From: Comamonadaceae bacterium UBA2334
GTDB taxonomy: Bacteria > Pseudomonadota > Gammaproteobacteria > Burkholderiales > Burkholderiaceae_C
NCBI GenBank assembly: GCA_002344885.1
Contig: DDUQ01000103.1
Location: forward strand, 1-7,750
DNA length: 7,750 nucleotides
Reading direction: 5' to 3'
This document shows positions 5,267-7,750 of this stretch, piece by piece; position 1 is the first letter of the stretch; every line of letters begins with the position of its first letter. A model generated the notes under the pieces. The model was not told where the DNA came from, did not search any database, and was given only the letters and a program-made list of their open reading frames with translations. A program made the translations under genes and the position numbers.

Positions 5267-6070
5267 ATGAGCAATGCTCTCGACGCCTACCGCGTCGCCC
5301 AAGAACCCTATTACCGCCCGGTGGCTGACGAGGTCAGCCTGTACGAAGCGGCCTACTCGGTGCGCATGCCCATGATGCTCAAGGGCCCTACCGGCTGCGG
5401 CAAAACCCGGTTTGTGGAGTACATGGCCTGGAAGCTGCAAAAGCCCCTCATCACTGTGGCCTGCAACGAAGACATGACCGCCTCGGACCTGGTGGGCCGT
5501 TTCCTGCTCGACGCCAACGGCACCCGCTGGCAAGACGGCCCGCTGGCCACGGCCGCCCGCCACGGGGCCATTTGCTACCTGGACGAAGTGGTGGAAGCCC
5601 GGCAGGACACCACGGTGGTCATCCACCCGCTGACCGACAACCGGCGCGTGCTGCCTCTGGAAAAGAAGGGCGAACTGGTCAAGGCGCACCCCGACTTTCA
5701 AATCGTCATTTCGTACAACCCCGGCTATCAGAGCCTGATGAAAGACCTGAAGCAGTCCACCAAGCAGCGTTTTGGTGCGCTGGACTTCAACTACCCCGAG
5801 CACGCGGTGGAAGCCGAAATCGTGGCGCACGAAACCGGTGTGTCGGCCGAGGTGGCGGGCAAGCTGGTGTCGATTGCCGAGCGCGCCCGCAACCTCAAGG
5901 GGCATGGGCTGGACGAGGGCATTTCCACCCGCATGCTGATTTACGCGGGCAGCCTGATCGCCCAAGGCGTGGCCGCGCAGGCCGCGTGCCGGGTGGCGCT
6001 GGTGCGCCCCATCACCGACGACCCCGACATGCGCGACGCCCTCGATGCTGCCGTGGCCACCTTCTTCTGA
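5267..6070 (+). CDS. cbbQ: CbbQ, MoxR-family AAA+ ATPase of the RubisCO activase
   Basis: AAA+ ATPase of the MoxR group, 267 residues from the chosen start. With CbbO it forms a RubisCO activase that uses ATP to free active sites from tight-binding sugar phosphates. Visible motifs: Walker A GPTGCGKT (40-47), Walker B ICYLDE (102-107), a sensor-1-type Asn in ISYNPG (Asn151), arginines in STKQRFG (about 164-170) and a sensor-2-type Arg in STRML (Arg222). The N-terminal YRVAQEPYYRPVADEV is typical of CbbQ. The frame is open farther upstream with ATGs at 5141 and 5255, but the 5141 start lies inside stem-loop 1 and adds unrelated residues. GGAG at 5257-5260, six bases before ATG 5267, supports the short form. 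It is followed after 13 bases by cbbO. No key residue is missing. Confidence 0.96.
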   Translation: MSNALDAYRVAQEPYYRPVADEVSLYEAAYSVRMPMMLKGPTGCGKTRFVEYMAWKLQKPLITVACNEDMTASDLVGRFLLDANGTRWQDGPLATAARHGAICYLDEVVEARQDTTVVIHPLTDNRRVLPLEKKGELVKAHPDFQIVISYNPGYQSLMKDLKQSTKQRFGALDFNYPEHAVEAEIVAHETGVSAEVAGKLVSIAERARNLKGHGLDEGISTRMLIYAGSLIAQGVAAQAACRVALVRPITDDPDMRDALDAAVATFF

Positions 6071-6083
6071 ACGGGCACCTGCC

Positions 6084-7750
6084 ATGTCCCTCCACCTGGA
6101 TGCGCAGACCGAGTGGCTGCTGGACCTGCAGCCCGAAAGCCAGGCGCTGATGCTGCACGCCTGGCCCGACGCGGCCAAGGTGTTTTCCGCCAGGGGGCTG
6201 GACAACTATGCCAAAGGGGCGGTGGCGTTGCGGGGGCTGGGCAAGGGGCCGGGGCTGGTGGCAGCCTGGATCGAGGCAGCCCCGCAGGTGGCCAAAGAGG
6301 TGGGCGAGGACGTGGTGGGCGACCTGGCCACATCGGCGCTGATGCTGGCTTCCAAGACATCGGGCGCGGTCATCGAACTGGTGCTGGGCACGGCCCCTAC
6401 CGCTGCACGCCGCCTGGCCGATGGTGCGCTGTTCTTGCAGTACCTGCAGTTTTTGAACACCACGCTGGCCCAGGCACCCAGGGGCATTCGCCCCATGCTC
6501 GACAAGCTCGACGTGCTGCTGGGCCAGCTGACGCTGGGCGGGCTGCGCCGCTGGGCCACCTGGGGTGCGCACGCCCACCGCACCAACTACGAGGAGCAGA
6601 TTCGCTACTTCGGGCTCGACTCGAAAGAGTCGATGGCCGTGCTGCAAAACGAGCGCAAGGGCACGCTGCTGGTGGACGTGCAACGCCGCATCAACATGTA
6701 TCTGCGCGCCCTGTGGGGGCGCGACTTCTACATGCGGCCCACGGCGGGTGACTTCGAGAGCCGCGAGGGCTACAAGCCCTTTGTGGAGGACTACCTCATC
6801 CACCTGCCCGATGCTTATGATGCCGTGCCAACCGACAGGGGCACCGTGGCCGCCACCGAGTTGTACCGCGCGGCAGCGGCCCATGCAGCCGCGCATCTGG
6901 TGTACACGCGCCAGCCCATCTCGGCCGAAGCGCTCAACCCCTGGCAAATGGCATGCATTGCACTGGTGGAAGATGCCCGGGTGGAGGCGCTGGCCATTGC
7001 CCGGTTCCCCGGCTTGCGCGACCTTTGGGCCAGCTTGCATGTGGCGCAGGCCGGTCAAGCTCGCACGGCGGGCGATTTTTTGGGTCGCCTGGCCCGCGCG
7101 CTGCTGGACCCGGCCTACACCGATGACCACCCCTGGGTGCAGCAAGGCCGCGCCGAGTGGGCGCGGGTGCGCGACCGCGTGCTGGCTCACCCGCACGACA
7201 ACACGGTGTCTTGGGAAGTGGGCGTGTCGCTGGCCCACAGCTTTCGCGAAAAAGTGGGAATCGCCTTCCAGCCCCGCACCGACGTACAAACGGCGGTGTA
7301 CCGCGACGACAACCGCTACTTCTGGGCGTTTGAAGAATTTGATGTCGACAAAGCCACCGAGGCCGGATACGACACCGTCAAGCAAGTGCGCAAATACGTC
7401 AACCTGATGGAGTTTGCCAACGAGGTGGACGTGGAAACGGCGGGTGACGATGCGCAGGAAATCTGGGTGCTCGGTACCGAGCTGTTCCCCTACGAAGACA
7501 TGGGGGTGTCGTACAACGAGTCGGAAGGGCGCGAACCGCTGATCGACCCTGTGCACTACGCCGAGTGGGACCATCAGATTCAGCTGGAGCGTCCTGCCTG
7601 GGTCACGGTGCAGGAGCGCCACGCCAAACCGGGCGATCCGGCGATGGTCGACGCCATTGTGGCCGAGCACCGCCGCCTGATCGGGCGCATGAAGTATTTG
7701 CTCGATGCCATGCAACCCCAGGGTGTGCAGCGCATCCGCAAGCTGGAGGA
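6084..7750 (+). CDS. cbbO: CbbO, RubisCO activase adaptor (3' end outside window)
   Basis: The frame starting at ATG 6084 stays open to the right edge, showing 555 complete codons. It is CbbO, the partner that links the CbbQ hexamer to RubisCO; family members are usually about 750-800 residues and end in a von Willebrand factor A domain with a metal-binding MIDAS site. That domain lies beyond the edge and cannot be seen. The visible part has an Ala/Leu-rich helical N-terminal region (about 1-160), followed by a region with HAAAH (267-271) and EDARVE (296-301), then a charged, acidic stretch (about 400-500). The distant relative NorD shows a similar build. The start is 13 bases after cbbQ with only a weak RBS, suggesting coupled translation. 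The large antisense frame across it is a codon-bias artefact. Identity rests on sequence character plus position after cbbLSQ. Confidence 0.92.
   Translation, partial: MSLHLDAQTEWLLDLQPESQALMLHAWPDAAKVFSARGLDNYAKGAVALRGLGKGPGLVAAWIEAAPQVAKEVGEDVVGDLATSALMLASKTSGAVIELVLGTAPTAARRLADGALFLQYLQFLNTTLAQAPRGIRPMLDKLDVLLGQLTLGGLRRWATWGAHAHRTNYEEQIRYFGLDSKESMAVLQNERKGTLLVDVQRRINMYLRALWGRDFYMRPTAGDFESREGYKPFVEDYLIHLPDAYDAVPTDRGTVAATELYRAAAAHAAAHLVYTRQPISAEALNPWQMACIALVEDARVEALAIARFPGLRDLWASLHVAQAGQARTAGDFLGRLARALLDPAYTDDHPWVQQGRAEWARVRDRVLAHPHDNTVSWEVGVSLAHSFREKVGIAFQPRTDVQTAVYRDDNRYFWAFEEFDVDKATEAGYDTVKQVRKYVNLMEFANEVDVETAGDDAQEIWVLGTELFPYEDMGVSYNESEGREPLIDPVHYAEWDHQIQLERPAWVTVQERHAKPGDPAMVDAIVAEHRRLIGRMKYLLDAMQPQGVQRIRKLE

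Noticed and set aside
5207..6205. Minus-strand open frame of 332 codons across cbbQ
   Set aside because: Antisense to an intact AAA+ gene with all motifs; no independent RBS or recognisable domain.
6012..7715. Minus-strand open frame of 567 codons across cbbO
   Set aside because: Antisense to cbbO, with low-complexity His/Arg/Gly composition typical of a mirror of GC-rich coding sequence.
1..7750. tRNA, rRNA, CRISPR array or intact insertion sequence
   Set aside because: I saw no cloverleaf, ribosomal signature, regularly spaced repeats or transposase reading frame in the window.

Overview
The right two thirds of this window (about 2200-7750) is a Calvin-Benson-Bassham locus from a GC-rich proteobacterium. 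A divergent LysR-type regulator (cbbR, minus strand) faces cbbL-cbbS, the large and small subunits of a Form IA RubisCO. These are followed by cbbQ and cbbO, the two parts of a CbbQO-type RubisCO activase. cbbQO follows cbbLS directly with no carboxysome genes between, and CbbS carries a short N-terminal insertion relative to carboxysomal small subunits, so this looks like the non-carboxysomal 'IAq' type. Gene order and protein sequences suggest a chemolithoautotrophic or facultatively autotrophic betaproteobacterium, perhaps Burkholderiales/Comamonadaceae. The taxonomic placement is inference.

The left part (1-1999) is different: lower GC, other codon use, and three consecutive plus-strand genes that I do not recognise. 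The first runs in from the left edge. All three proteins carry long Gly/Ala-rich hydrophobic stretches of membrane or glycine-zipper type. The second also has a duplicated N-terminal motif (ARKYG, period 49 residues) and an unusual start region, where a 20-codon ORF with a good ribosome binding site ends in an ATGA overlap with the predicted start. The third has a signal peptide and six cysteines. Close spacing suggests one operon. It looks like an accessory, possibly horizontally acquired, membrane-associated module lying against the housekeeping cbb locus.

Between the two parts (2000-2203) is a 204-base spacer with an imperfect long-range inverted repeat and no convincing gene. The cbbR-cbbL intergenic region (3104-3274) has an AT-rich block with matches to the CbbR/LysR pattern TNA-N7-TNA and a promoter-like pair for cbbR, the usual layout for activation of cbbL and autoregulation of cbbR. 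The cbbS-cbbQ spacer (5117-5266) holds three consecutive stem-loops, the last followed by TTTT. They probably set a high cbbLS to low cbbQO transcript ratio.

In function, CbbR activates the operon, CbbL8S8 fixes CO2, and a CbbQ hexamer with the CbbO adaptor removes inhibitory sugar phosphates from RubisCO. CbbO is cut by the right edge, before the C-terminal von Willebrand factor A domain expected for the family.
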